Shown one piece after another: positions 44,346 to 52,643 of a DNA stretch of 64,000 nt. How positions within the stretch are numbered: position 1 is the stretch's first letter; every line of letters starts with the position of its first letter. The translations under genes were made by a program, and so were the position numbers. Under the pieces are notes generated by a model, which had not been told where the DNA came from, ran no database searches, and saw nothing but the letters and a program-made list of their open reading frames with translations. The DNA comes from Micavibrio_A sp040381535 (lineage in GTDB: Bacteria; Pseudomonadota; Alphaproteobacteria; Micavibrionales; Micavibrionaceae), in NCBI GenBank assembly GCA_040381535.1, contig JBEIHF010000005.1, positions 1 to 64,000 on the forward strand, given 5' to 3'.

Positions 44346-44579
44346 ATGTATGTCTGCATGTGCAATCCGTTCACGGACAAAGATGTGAAATGCGCGCTCG
44401 CTGATCCCGAGGTTCGCAACACACCCGCACAAATTTATAAAGCCTGCTCCGGCAAAGGCCCGAACTGCGGTTCTTGTATGTGCATGATCAAGGATATGAT
44501 CGTCGATCACCAATCTGCCGAAGGCGTGCGTAAGATCAAAGAAGACCTCCCCGAAATTATCTTCGAGGCTGCGGAGTAA
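44346..44579 (+). CDS. bfd: Bacterioferritin-associated ferredoxin-like protein
   Basis: A 77-residue [2Fe-2S] protein of the Bfd/fer2_BFD family. The four cluster cysteines are in VCMCNPFTDKDV (C-x-C) and CGSCMCM (C-x2-C, with an extra Cys). Bfd gives electrons to bacterioferritin so that stored iron is released. It lies behind a Fur-box-like site, fitting induction in low iron. Confidence 0.88.
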   Translation: MYVCMCNPFTDKDVKCALADPEVRNTPAQIYKACSGKGPNCGSCMCMIKDMIVDHQSAEGVRKIKEDLPEIIFEAAE

Positions 44580-44598
44580 TCCTAAAGAGTTTCCTGCG

Positions 44599-44946
44599 AT
44601 GATCCTTTGCACCTGTAACGTAATCACCAACCGCGCTTTCAATCAGGCGGTGACCGAAAAGAAATCAGAATTATCAGGCTGCCGGTCATTGCTAGACGCA
44701 ACCGGCGAGGTCTACCGCGAAGCCCGCGATGTAATTCAACCCGCCATGAACAATGAACTCGGCGCGCCGAGAATGGGAAAGGATGAAACCTGCACCACCT
44801 GCTTCAACTGGCTTGCAAAACAAATACAAAAAGAAGGCCTGTTTGAAGGCCAGACCATCCCGCCCAAACGCTTTGATCTGGGCTGCCCGCGCCGCGCCCA
44901 GTGCTTCCGGCCGGTTGTGATCAGCACTTTGGATGATTTCTCCTAG
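44599..44946 (+). CDS. Second, extended Bfd-like [2Fe-2S] protein
   Basis: A 115-residue protein 19 bases after the first Bfd. The N-terminal LCTCNVITNRAF (C-x-C) and ETCTTCFNWL (C-x2-C) match the Bfd cluster motif but with about 60 residues between instead of the usual 30. Extra cysteines are in SGCRSLLDA, LGCPRRAQCFRP. The C-terminal 30 residues have no Bfd counterpart. It could be a ferredoxin partner or a paralogue with another redox role. Confidence 0.72.
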   Translation: MILCTCNVITNRAFNQAVTEKKSELSGCRSLLDATGEVYREARDVIQPAMNNELGAPRMGKDETCTTCFNWLAKQIQKEGLFEGQTIPPKRFDLGCPRRAQCFRPVVISTLDDFS

Positions 44947-45042
44947 GATATCCCCCTTTTACGCCCACCGCCCCTTGTCTTTCCCGTTTTGGTGTGGCAC
45001 CCCTAATGCCATCCAAACCACATCTGAAATGAAGGAACTATC

Positions 45043-45576
45043 ATGCTCAGAAAATTAGCCCTCTTACTCGGGAGTTTTATCCTTATGACTGCTTCTGCAT
45101 CCGCCGCTGATCTTGATCCGCAAAACACATTATATATAGATCTCAAAGACGGCCGCGTCGTCGTGAAGTTGATGCCTGACATCGCGCCAAACCATGTCGC
45201 ACGCATCAAAGAACTCACGAAAAAAGGCTTCTATGATGGCCTCGTCTTTCACCGCGTGATCGATGGCTTCATGGCGCAAACGGGCGACCCCACGGGCACG
45301 GGCTCGGGCGGTTCCGAACTTCCCGATTTGAAAGCCGAATTCAATGATTACAATTTCGGTCGCGGCGCCATCGGCGCTGCAAGGACGAATGATCCCGACA
45401 CGGCAAACAGCCAGTGGTTCATCTGCTTTGATGACTGCAGCTTCTTAAACAAACAATACACGGTTTGGGGACAAGTCACATCCGGCATGGAATTCGTAGA
45501 CAAGATCAAACGCGGCGAACCACCATCAGATCCAGACACGATCGTCAAAATGCAACTCGCAGCCGACGCGAAATAA
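45043..45576 (+). CDS. ppiA: Periplasmic cyclophilin-type peptidyl-prolyl isomerase
   Basis: A 177-residue protein with signal peptide MLRKLALLLGSFILMTASASA. The cyclophilin core includes DGLVFHRVIDGFMAQTGDPTGTGSGG, a family signature with the catalytic Arg, and RGAIGAARTNDPDTANSQWFICF. It helps fold exported proteins. A strong terminator follows. Confidence 0.94.
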   Translation: MLRKLALLLGSFILMTASASAADLDPQNTLYIDLKDGRVVVKLMPDIAPNHVARIKELTKKGFYDGLVFHRVIDGFMAQTGDPTGTGSGGSELPDLKAEFNDYNFGRGAIGAARTNDPDTANSQWFICFDDCSFLNKQYTVWGQVTSGMEFVDKIKRGEPPSDPDTIVKMQLAADAK

Positions 45577-45584
45577 TTACAAAA

Positions 45585-45610
45585 TCCCCGCCGCAAGCGG
45601 GGATTTTTTT
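45585..45610 (+). terminator. Rho-independent terminator after cyclophilin gene
   Basis: TCCCCGC (45585-45591), loop CGCAA, GCGGGGA (45597-45603), followed by seven T. It also overlaps the 3' end of the convergent transporter gene. Confidence 0.9.
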
Positions 45611-46490
45611 ATGCCATGGATTTCAAAAGAACGATGACGGCGGCGCAGGCAACGATACCAAGCCCGGAAACGATATCCGCCTCTTCCTTGCGCTTCGTCA
45701 GTTTATAGACGATCAATATAATGACCGTATCGGTAAATTTTACCGCAGAAAGCAATGCGGGATTGTCTATAAAGGAATAGGCCATGAAATTAGACGACAT
45801 CATCAAAGAAAAAATTGCACCCGTCATGATACCGCCCTTGATCGAGCGTTTGTCGAACAACACTTCTTTCGTTACAGGCTTCTTGAACAAAAACCACAGA
45901 TACCATCCCATCACCATGAATGTCGCTTCGGAAAAGATATAAGCGAACGGTCCCTGCGATGAAGGCGATTGCTGAGTAATTAATTTAATTGCGATTGGCG
46001 CGATAATGGAAGCAAGCAGAACGAACCACAAAAGCCGCACCGCCTGCCACGATATCGGACAATGGCGCAAACGTGTCGCAAAAAATACAGACGCGCAGAG
46101 CGTTACGATCAAAAGCCCGCTCTGCACGGGTGTCGTCAAATATTTTTGTAACAACGCAGGATCAAACAAAAACCACAAAAAGAAGCTGATAATGATGGTA
46201 ACAGGCAAGACACGTGACACCGTCCCCGCTCCCACTTTCGGAATAGCAGAAAAGAACTGCACGTCGCTGATCATCCAGACAACGCCGCCGCCGAACACCA
46301 GCGCATAAAAGATCCAGTTTTCAGGAAACCCAAAATAAAGCGCCAGCGGCAAGGTGAGCAACGCGCACGCCGCCTTGTTCCAGAACGCCATGGCGAACCC
46401 GCTGATCTTCAGTCTTTCCTGAATGAGCATGAAGATGGCGGAAAAACTGGCTGCCGAAAGGCCGAACATGGCCCAGAGGGGGAATTCCAT
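45609..46490 (-). CDS. DMT/EamA-type membrane transporter
   Basis: A 293-residue inner-membrane protein with about ten membrane helices, as in the drug/metabolite transporter superfamily (for example WAMFGLSAASFSAIFMLIQE, VLPVTIIISFFLWFLF, DIVSGLGIVACAAVIVLLK). The C-terminal half reads as a second EamA-like repeat with SAVKFTDTVIILIVYKLTKRKEE. The substrate is unknown. It is divergent from the glucosidase gene. Confidence 0.8.
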   Translation of the reverse strand: MEFPLWAMFGLSAASFSAIFMLIQERLKISGFAMAFWNKAACALLTLPLALYFGFPENWIFYALVFGGGVVWMISDVQFFSAIPKVGAGTVSRVLPVTIIISFFLWFLFDPALLQKYLTTPVQSGLLIVTLCASVFFATRLRHCPISWQAVRLLWFVLLASIIAPIAIKLITQQSPSSQGPFAYIFSEATFMVMGWYLWFLFKKPVTKEVLFDKRSIKGGIMTGAIFSLMMSSNFMAYSFIDNPALLSAVKFTDTVIILIVYKLTKRKEEADIVSGLGIVACAAVIVLLKSMA

Positions 46491-46558
46491 GGGGTTTGAC
46501 TCCTGCCCACTATGATTTCAGAATGGGGGGAGCAAGTAAATACAAAGGCCCTATAATT

Positions 46559-48121
46559 ATGAGCATTTCCGAATGGTGGCGCGGCGCGGTCATCTATCAA
46601 ATCTACCCCCGCAGCTTTAGCGATTCCAATGGCGATGGAATAGGCGATCTTCCGGGCATCATCTCCAAACTCGACTATGTCGCCTCGCTCGGCGTGGACG
46701 CGGTGTGGATTTCACCCTTCTTCCAATCGCCGCAAAAAGATTTCGGATACGACATTTCCGATTACCGCGCGGTAGACGAGCAGTTCGGTACGATGGACGA
46801 TTTCAAGAAGCTTTTGAAAGAAGCCCATACCCGTGGACTCAAAATCATTCTGGACCAAGTGTGGAGTCACACCTCCAACGAGCATGCATGGTTCAAAGAA
46901 AGCCGCCAGAGCAAAAAGAACGATAAATCCGATTGGTATATCTGGGCGGATGCAAAACCCGACGGCACCGCGCCAAACAACTGGCTCTCTATTTTCGGCG
47001 GGCCCGCATGGACATGGGATACGCGCAGAGAACAATATTACCTGCACCACTTCCTGACCGAACAACCTGCACTCAATCTCTGGAACCGCGACGTGCGTGA
47101 AGAGATCAAGAATACAGCGCGTTACTGGCTCGATATGGGTGTCGATGGTTTCAGGCTCGATGTCATCAACTGCGCGCTCTCCGATCCCGATTTAAAAGAC
47201 AACCCCGTGCGCGGCGCGAACATGCCACCGCCTACCGATATGAAATCATCCAACGCCATGGCGCGACAGATACGCTCAAATGCTTACGGCTATCTCACCA
47301 ATGAAACCTACAAATGGCTGAATGAACTGCGCGGCGTCGCAGACGAATATAAAGATATTTTTCTGATGGGTGAAATCGGCGGCGATAACGGCGAAGTTGT
47401 CGCACCGCTCTACACGCAAACCGGCAAACGTCTGCACAGTGCCTATTCTTTCTCACTCACGGGCAAAACATTGACCAAAGATGTCGTGGTGGGTGCCGTC
47501 GAAACCATCGAAAAACACATCAAGGATGGCTGGATGACCTATGCGTTCGGGAATCACGACAACACGCGCTTTGCTTCCAACCACGGGCAAAGAGAAGACG
47601 TACGCGAAGCCTATGCGAAAATGGGCGCCGCCATGCTGCTTTCTTTTAAAGGCTCTGTTTGCATGTATCAGGGCGAAGAACTTGGCCTACCTGTGGCCGA
47701 AATAGCATTCGAGGACATGCAAGACCCCTACGATATCAAAATGTATCCGGATTCCATGAACCGCGATGGCGCACGCACGCCTTTCCCATGGAATATAAAA
47801 GCGCCGCAGGCGGGTTTCAGCACCGCCGCCAAAACATGGCTTCCCGTGCAATCAGCGCACGCCGCGCTTGCGGTGGATACGCAAGACAACGACAAAACCT
47901 CCGTCCTCAACACTTACCGCACGCTGTTAAAATGGCGCAAAGAGCACGAGATCATGCGAACGGGTGATGTGGAAATTTTGAAAGCCCCCGAAGGCATCGT
48001 CGCTTTCGCACGCAAGAAGAACGCCAAGGAAATCACCTGCGTCTTCAACGTTACGAACGCACAAAACGAATTTGAGGGCTTAAGCCTTGCCCCTTACGGA
48101 TATAAATTCATCGAAAAATAA
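46559..48121 (+). CDS. GH13 alpha-glucosidase
   Basis: Glycoside hydrolase family 13 enzyme of 520 residues, of the oligo-1,6-glucosidase/alpha-glucosidase subgroup. Conserved regions: VWISPFFQSPQKDFGYDISDYRAVDEQFGTMDDF near the start; nucleophile Asp in GVDGFRLDVINCAL; acid/base Glu in FLMGEIGGDNG; and the transition-state Asp in AFGNHDNTRF. It cleaves short alpha-glucosides in the cytoplasm, as no signal peptide is visible. The ATG of MSISEWWRG fits the family start better than the upstream codons. Confidence 0.92.
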   Translation: MSISEWWRGAVIYQIYPRSFSDSNGDGIGDLPGIISKLDYVASLGVDAVWISPFFQSPQKDFGYDISDYRAVDEQFGTMDDFKKLLKEAHTRGLKIILDQVWSHTSNEHAWFKESRQSKKNDKSDWYIWADAKPDGTAPNNWLSIFGGPAWTWDTRREQYYLHHFLTEQPALNLWNRDVREEIKNTARYWLDMGVDGFRLDVINCALSDPDLKDNPVRGANMPPPTDMKSSNAMARQIRSNAYGYLTNETYKWLNELRGVADEYKDIFLMGEIGGDNGEVVAPLYTQTGKRLHSAYSFSLTGKTLTKDVVVGAVETIEKHIKDGWMTYAFGNHDNTRFASNHGQREDVREAYAKMGAAMLLSFKGSVCMYQGEELGLPVAEIAFEDMQDPYDIKMYPDSMNRDGARTPFPWNIKAPQAGFSTAAKTWLPVQSAHAALAVDTQDNDKTSVLNTYRTLLKWRKEHEIMRTGDVEILKAPEGIVAFARKKNAKEITCVFNVTNAQNEFEGLSLAPYGYKFIEK

Positions 48122-48778
48122 TCAGGTCTCTGATTTGTCGGATTTGATAGCAGCGTATTGCGCGCGCTGCTCGGGCGTGAGGCGAACCTTCTCCAGCAAT
48201 CCTAGGATACGCGTAACGGCCTTATCCATCTTGGTGACATCTTGCATCGGATCCGCCGTTTCAAGGCGTGCCACCAGCTTCTTCTCGTTGAACACAACGA
48301 TGATATCGGCACCACGGGTTTTCAAAATGCCCGCATATGCTTCCATGCGTTCGGGCGTAAGATAGGCTTTTATGGCTTCTTCGTTGCGCATGAACGCGAA
48401 CAGGCTTTCATCCCAATGCGGGGATTCTATTTTCGTGGGCTTCAACGTGCCGATCGATTGCAAGAAGGGCAGCATTTCTTTGGTGCCCATCGCGGCGGCG
48501 TCAATGACAGGTTCGGTGAGCTCTATTTCCAGCGCCGTCATATAGCGGCGCGAACGCAAATCGGTGGATTGGCGTTCGACGCTGAAGAAGGAAATTTTGT
48601 AATCGTTGATGACGCCCGACATTTCGGCGGGGCCCATGAAGGTACCGCGCACGAAGGTAAAGTTTTTGGATTTGGCAAAGGCTTCCCATGCTTTCTTTTG
48701 ACGCAAAAGAATAGCCAGCGACCACCCCGTGGTGCCGAGCAATATTGCCGATAGTACTATCCAAAGGAAAACCCACAT
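48122..48778 (-). CDS. Membrane-anchored hypothetical protein
   Basis: A 218-residue protein with one N-terminal membrane helix (MWVFLWIVLSAILLGTTGWSLAILL) and a cytoplasmic mixed alpha/beta domain, including KNFTFVRGTFMGPAEMSGVINDYKISFFSVER. No family is recognised. The upstream extension to 48805 would begin at TTG. Its stop abuts the glucosidase stop. Confidence 0.65.
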   Translation of the reverse strand: MWVFLWIVLSAILLGTTGWSLAILLRQKKAWEAFAKSKNFTFVRGTFMGPAEMSGVINDYKISFFSVERQSTDLRSRRYMTALEIELTEPVIDAAAMGTKEMLPFLQSIGTLKPTKIESPHWDESLFAFMRNEEAIKAYLTPERMEAYAGILKTRGADIIVVFNEKKLVARLETADPMQDVTKMDKAVTRILGLLEKVRLTPEQRAQYAAIKSDKSET

Positions 48779-48871
48779 GCCTGAACGAATGTCCCCAAAA
48801 ATCAATCAACTCAATATATTATAGTCTACACTGCCCGCAATGGCCCTGTCATTTTTTGTTTAAAACCACAG

Positions 48872-48901
48872 AAAAAAAACGGAGCCTTTTTAGGGGCTCC
48901 G
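48872..48901 (-). terminator. Rho-independent terminator
   Basis: On the minus strand GGAGCC-CCTAAAAA-GGCTCC followed by a run of T. It ends the gene at 48932-49630. Confidence 0.8.
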
Positions 48902-48931
48902 CTCTTCTATGCCGCAAAGGAAGGGGTTCTC

Positions 48932-49630
48932 TTAATGATAGACCACGCCTTTGCTGCCTCCTGAAGACTCTCCCATGAAATACCGTGACAAAAGGGTCGT
49001 AATACCGCCGCTGTTGTTGCCTTGCGGGTCGGTCAGGCCATCATTGGCCATATCCTGCATGTCCGAAGTTATGGGCGGTTCTTCTGGATAATCGCGGAAC
49101 AGGCCGGAAACCAGATTTTCCATCGGCGGACGTTCGTCAAAGCTCGCCTGTACGGGCATGCTGATTTGCTCGCGGGCGGGTTTACTGATCCAGCCTGCAC
49201 TCATCTGCACTCTTTGCTGTGGCTGTGGTTGTTGCGGGCGTTGCGCTACCGTGTTCGTGTTGATACGCACTTTCGGGCGCATATCCGAATTGACGGGCTG
49301 GCTAGGCGAACCGGTCAAAATCCGCTGTTCGACGGACGTGATCGCATCGGCGAGGAACGTGTGGGTTTTTTCCGTACGACCCATACGTTCGCCAAGGCTG
49401 TTCATACCCGACTTTAATTTTATGTGATCCTCATCCAGCTTTTGCGTGCGCTGGTCGAGTTTATAGATAGCGTCCGCGAAAAATCCGCTTTGGCGTCGGA
49501 CCTGATCGAGCCCTGCTCGAATACGTTCAAACCCCGCTCCCAATACAACGCTTGTGCCCACAGCCGCTACGGCTGCGAAGACTGCGAACATTAATGATAT
49601 GACGATATACGTTTCTACGCTTACAGACAT
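48932..49630 (-). CDS. Inner-membrane protein with coiled coil and Gln/Pro-rich tail
   Basis: A 232-residue protein. One membrane helix lies near residues 5-30 (YIVISLMFAVFAAVAAVGTSVVLGA), followed by an amphipathic coiled coil (FERIRAGLDQVRRQ...LDQRTQKLDEDHIKLKSGMNSLGERMG) and a disordered tail with QRPQQPQPQQRVQ. The plan resembles RmuC-, septum- or motility-linked scaffold proteins, but I do not recognise the family. The ATG at 49630 is chosen for a nearby AAGGTGG. Confidence 0.68.
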   Translation of the reverse strand: MSVSVETYIVISLMFAVFAAVAAVGTSVVLGAGFERIRAGLDQVRRQSGFFADAIYKLDQRTQKLDEDHIKLKSGMNSLGERMGRTEKTHTFLADAITSVEQRILTGSPSQPVNSDMRPKVRINTNTVAQRPQQPQPQQRVQMSAGWISKPAREQISMPVQASFDERPPMENLVSGLFRDYPEEPPITSDMQDMANDGLTDPQGNNSGGITTLLSRYFMGESSGGSKGVVYH

Positions 49631-49860
49631 GGTTCCCACCTTTTCCTTTTCGGCCCTGTTCGGGCATTAAACGGGTGTCTTTGTTATTTGAGTTTGCTGG
49701 CCGATCGGGGATTTTTAAAAAATCAGGCGATCTGGTCGAAAGACGATCCGTATATTATTATGTTAAATAACTATATGAAAGTTGTCCATGACTATCGTTT
49801 CGAAATTATTTCGAATTGTACGGGTACTGGTAAAAGGAAGTTAAACGATCAGGCGGAGGC

Positions 49861-50118
49861 TTATTTCTTGCCGCCTTTTTCCATCTTTTTATCAAAGATG
49901 GGGGCCGCGTCCTGAATCACCATCTCGGCGGGCAAAACAACGCTCTTTTGTGGCATCATGTGGGCGCGGACATATTCTACACCGGGGCCTGCAGTGCGTT
50001 CTTCCGTATAAGGGACTTTGCCGCGAAATTTCACGGGCTCCCATCCTTCGCCGCAAGCGGCCAAAGAGAAAGTGGACAAGCCGCAAAGGCCCAACAGAAT
50101 CTGACGAGAAATTTTCAT
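49861..50118 (-). CDS. Small lipoprotein
   Basis: An 85-residue protein with lipoprotein signal peptide (ILLGLCGLSTFSLAAC, lipobox LAAC) and a short mature part ending in Lys-rich KKMEKGGKK. No family is recognised. Confidence 0.62.
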   Translation of the reverse strand: MKISRQILLGLCGLSTFSLAACGEGWEPVKFRGKVPYTEERTAGPGVEYVRAHMMPQKSVVLPAEMVIQDAAPIFDKKMEKGGKK

Positions 50119-50323
50119 AATTTTGATCCGTGTGAATGTTTTTATTAAAGCAGTTTCAGAAGAACACTGAAAAGAAACAGAGAAACTTGAAAAAGGAGTT
50201 GGTGATAACTCTGTCGATAACATTAACGATTATGTGGATAAATGTAAAGCCCACCCCAAATTTGCATTCCGAGATCCCGAAATGGCACTATTAGGACAAG
50301 CCCACACTATATCGAAGGCATCC

Positions 50324-50752
50324 ATGACCCCGACCAAATCACGCCTGATTTCCCTGCCCTCCTCGCTCAAAAGCACCTACGCGCTGGTTTCTCTGCCTGA
50401 ACAGGCATGGGCGTGGCTGGATCGGCTGGCCAGCGACAAATACCCTTGGGCCGGTTTTCAGGGGCTGGTGGATGCCTCCCGTACCCATTGCACCAAAACA
50501 TTAACGAGTGATTTGCGCCGCAAGGCGCAAGAGGGCTATGAGTCCCAGATGGACGCTTTGTATGATCTGGCCAATGACAATAAGCCCAAAGAAGGCTATG
50601 GTGACCTTAAGCGAAATCCTTCAATGCCCGAGGCGCCGGAATTCATTCTGGAGTTGCCAAGCATTATTCGTCTGTTCCATTTCATGCCCCATGCCACCTA
50701 TTTGACCACCGTGTATGAGCGCAAGAAGATCAGCTATTTACCCCGCGCATAA
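50324..50752 (+). CDS. Hypothetical protein, 142 residues
   Basis: A soluble protein starting MTPTKSRLISLPSSLKSTYALVSLP. The N-terminal 40 residues (strand, then EQAWAWLDRLASDKYPWAGFQGLVDAS helix pair) faintly recall ribbon-helix-helix DNA-binding proteins, but the match is weak. The open frame could start up to 30 codons earlier. A GAAGG lies before the chosen ATG. Confidence 0.5.
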   Translation: MTPTKSRLISLPSSLKSTYALVSLPEQAWAWLDRLASDKYPWAGFQGLVDASRTHCTKTLTSDLRRKAQEGYESQMDALYDLANDNKPKEGYGDLKRNPSMPEAPEFILELPSIIRLFHFMPHATYLTTVYERKKISYLPRA

Positions 50753-50759
50753 CATATAT

Positions 50760-50990
50760 GCGAATAATCTTGACCCCCACCCCCAATTATGTGCACTATC
50801 CCAACAGTTTGATGACGAACTCTAAAGCAACGACCTTTCTTACGACGACGGCATTTCGATCCTTACGTTAGTAAAAAGTCGGTTTGACCAGGGTTACTAC
50901 AAAAAAGGCACAAGCCGAAATCAGACGATAAAACATGGAACCACACGGTGTGGTGAGATGTTACTTTTTAAATAACTTAAGGAGACTACT
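50760..50990 (+). promoter_or_regulatory. Leader region of cold-shock gene
   Basis: About 240 bp without a gene. It includes a perfect small hairpin ACCACA-CGG-TGTGGT at 50940-50954 and an AAGGAG six bases before the csp ATG. Long structured leaders are usual for cold-shock genes. Confidence 0.4.
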
Positions 50991-50993
50991 ACT

Positions 50994-51203
50994 ATGCCTA
51001 ACGGTACCGTTAAATGGTTTAATGCCCAAAAAGGTTTCGGATTCATTCAGCCTGAAGAAGGCGGCGCAGATGTGTTTGTTCACATTTCCGCTGTTGAAAA
51101 ATCCGGTATGCGCACCCTCAATGAAGGTCAAAAGGTTTCCTACGAAATCCAAAACGACCCGAAAAAAGGCAAAGCAGCCGCGGTTAACATCCAAGCTGCA
51201 TAA
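50994..51203 (+). CDS. cspA: Cold-shock domain protein
   Basis: A 69-residue single-stranded nucleic acid-binding protein of the CspA family, an RNA chaperone. RNP1 is KGFGFIQP and RNP2 is VFVHISAV; the start NGTVKWFNAQ is typical. A very strong terminator follows. Confidence 0.97.
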   Translation: MPNGTVKWFNAQKGFGFIQPEEGGADVFVHISAVEKSGMRTLNEGQKVSYEIQNDPKKGKAAAVNIQAA

Positions 51204-51230
51204 TCCTCATTCGTTAGCGAATTGAGAAAA

Positions 51231-51262
51231 ACGGACGAAGAGCAATCTTCGTCCGTTTTTTT
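51231..51262 (+). terminator. Rho-independent terminator after cold-shock gene
   Basis: An 11-bp perfect stem ACGGACGAAGA/TCTTCGTCCGT with loop GCAA, followed by T6. Confidence 0.95.
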
Positions 51263-51286
51263 GCACTCACTTTTGGGGAACTGTGA

Positions 51287-51643
51287 TTATTCTTTTACAA
51301 TGTCGGGCGGCGCTTCCGTAGCCGTCACGCTTTTGGCTTTGATTATCGGAACCCCGAAATCCTCGCCGGCTATCTCACCGTCTACGCTGACCAGCATACC
51401 GCGTTCGAACATGGTATCCGCGGGGGCATTGAGCTTGACGTCATCAAGGACAATTTTCATTTCCTTGCCGGCGGAATCGATGATGATGAAGTTTTCATCA
51501 GCTTCTTTCACCGTGCCCGTAATAACGGCGGTATCATTGGAATTCAATTGAATGGCGTCTGCCGCGTTGACGTGAATAGTGATGAAAAACCCCGCACAGA
51601 ACATAAGCACTGCGATAGGGGCGTTTTTGAAGATTCGGTTCAC
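51287..51643 (-). CDS. Secreted OB-fold-like small protein
   Basis: A 118-residue protein with a signal peptide ending near NAADA and a compact beta-rich domain (TAVITGTVKEADENFIIIDSAGKEMKIVLDD, ERGMLVSVDGEIAGEDFG). The pattern looks like an OB-type fold (BOF/YgiW or DUF5666-like); this is only a resemblance. Start is GTG with GAGG six bases upstream. Confidence 0.65.
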   Translation of the reverse strand: MNRIFKNAPIAVLMFCAGFFITIHVNAADAIQLNSNDTAVITGTVKEADENFIIIDSAGKEMKIVLDDVKLNAPADTMFERGMLVSVDGEIAGEDFGVPIIKAKSVTATEAPPDIVKE

Positions 51644-51745
51644 AACGTACCTCTTCTTTTTGTTTTAATCCTGCACTGCCAACCAATGGCGGATGGCAAA
51701 GTTCCGCTACAAACGGAACATCGGGGAACATATTATGGGGATAGG

Positions 51746-51777
51746 CCTGTGGATAACAGGAACGCTTACCCACAGGG
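51746..51777. repeat. Inverted repeat with a perfect DnaA-box sequence
   Basis: CCTGTGGATAA-N9-TTACCCACAGG. The left arm contains TGTGGATAA, identical to the DnaA box (TTATCCACA) on the other strand; the right arm differs by one base. It lies between two divergently oriented genes. Confidence 0.45.
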
Positions 51778-51805
51778 TTGCGTTTGTGGGGAAAGGAGAA
51801 ATACC

Positions 51806-52135
51806 ATGCCCAAGAACCCGATTGAAAAGCCGCAGACCAAAGAACCGAACGGCAACAAGAACACCGAGCAAGTGAAAACGAGGCGCTCAATAACCGCAAC
51901 CACGGCAATACCCGCGAAAAAGGTTAGTACTTCTATTCCTCTTTTTTTATCGCGGCGCCAGGGCGGAACTGGTTCTTCACCCATTCACCCCATGCGGGAT
52001 ATGCGCGGTGCGGCGTATCGACGGGCGGAGCAACGCCTTGTGCGGCTATCATCGATTCAATCTGCTCGCCGCTCGCCCCTTCAAGCTTCTCAATATCTTT
52101 TTGGGTTTTTGGATCCTGTGCAGGCAATTCCATGA
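51806..52135 (+). CDS. Possible small ORF with strong ribosome binding site
   Basis: ATG preceded by GGAAAGGAGAAATACC. The frame gives 110 residues starting MPKNPIEKPQTKEPNGNKNTEQ, a hydrophilic Lys/Asn/Thr-rich sequence. The last two thirds overlap the lipoprotein gene on the opposite strand, so only the first 40 codons lie in free space. It may be a truncated or false gene. Confidence 0.25.
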   Translation: MPKNPIEKPQTKEPNGNKNTEQVKTRRSITATTAIPAKKVSTSIPLFLSRRQGGTGSSPIHPMRDMRGAAYRRAEQRLVRLSSIQSARRSPLQASQYLFGFLDPVQAIP

Positions 52136-52607
52136 TGGCGAGCGCCCCGCCGCTCTTGATGACCGCCTCGTTGATCATCGTATCGATCGCGACAGGTTCG
52201 TTCTTCGTGTAAAGATCAAAAGACTTTTTCGCGGACTTTGCAGCTTCGCCATCGCAGCCTTGTTTTTCCAAGGTGTTTTCCGTTTTCGCCGCGACCAGTC
52301 TTTGAATGTCCTGCAAACGTTTTGCGGCTTCATCCACCGTGTCGTTCGGGCGGCGTTCATGCATGAACCAGCCGATGCGATAAGCCAGCATCTGGATATT
52401 GCCCGACAGATTGGCGAACGGCGCATCGCTTTGCTTCATTTTGGCTAACGTATCGCCCTGACATATATGGTCGTAGGCCTGCGCGGCATTCACGGCGGCG
52501 AAAGAGCTCATCAACATTTTCTCTTCAATACTGATCGGTTCCTGAGAACAGGCGCCTAGCGTGAGAACGCAAGAGAGCAATAGAATACGGTGTTTGATCA
52601 TGCCCAT
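51933..52607 (-). CDS. Lipoprotein of unknown function
   Basis: A 224-residue lipoprotein with lipobox LGAC (CVLTLGACSQEP). The mature protein is helical with two cysteines (DHICQGDT and EKQGCDGEA) and a C-terminal Pro-rich stretch. The start at MGMIKHRILLL fits the signal peptide; the longer frame adds 12 residues. Confidence 0.7.
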   Translation of the reverse strand: MGMIKHRILLLSCVLTLGACSQEPISIEEKMLMSSFAAVNAAQAYDHICQGDTLAKMKQSDAPFANLSGNIQMLAYRIGWFMHERRPNDTVDEAAKRLQDIQRLVAAKTENTLEKQGCDGEAAKSAKKSFDLYTKNEPVAIDTMINEAVIKSGGALAIMELPAQDPKTQKDIEKLEGASGEQIESMIAAQGVAPPVDTPHRAYPAWGEWVKNQFRPGAAIKKEE

Positions 52608-52643
52608 ATTGTAAAATCCCCAAGACGAACGGGCAAGCTGCAT

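Noticed and set aside
49688..49915. Plus-strand ORF of 75 codons
   Set aside because: It has no ribosome binding site and its end overlaps the lipoprotein gene on the other strand.
50770..50793. TTGACCCCCACCCCCAATT resembling the IS ends
   Set aside because: The match is short and no transposase remnant follows; it may be chance or part of the cold-shock promoter region.
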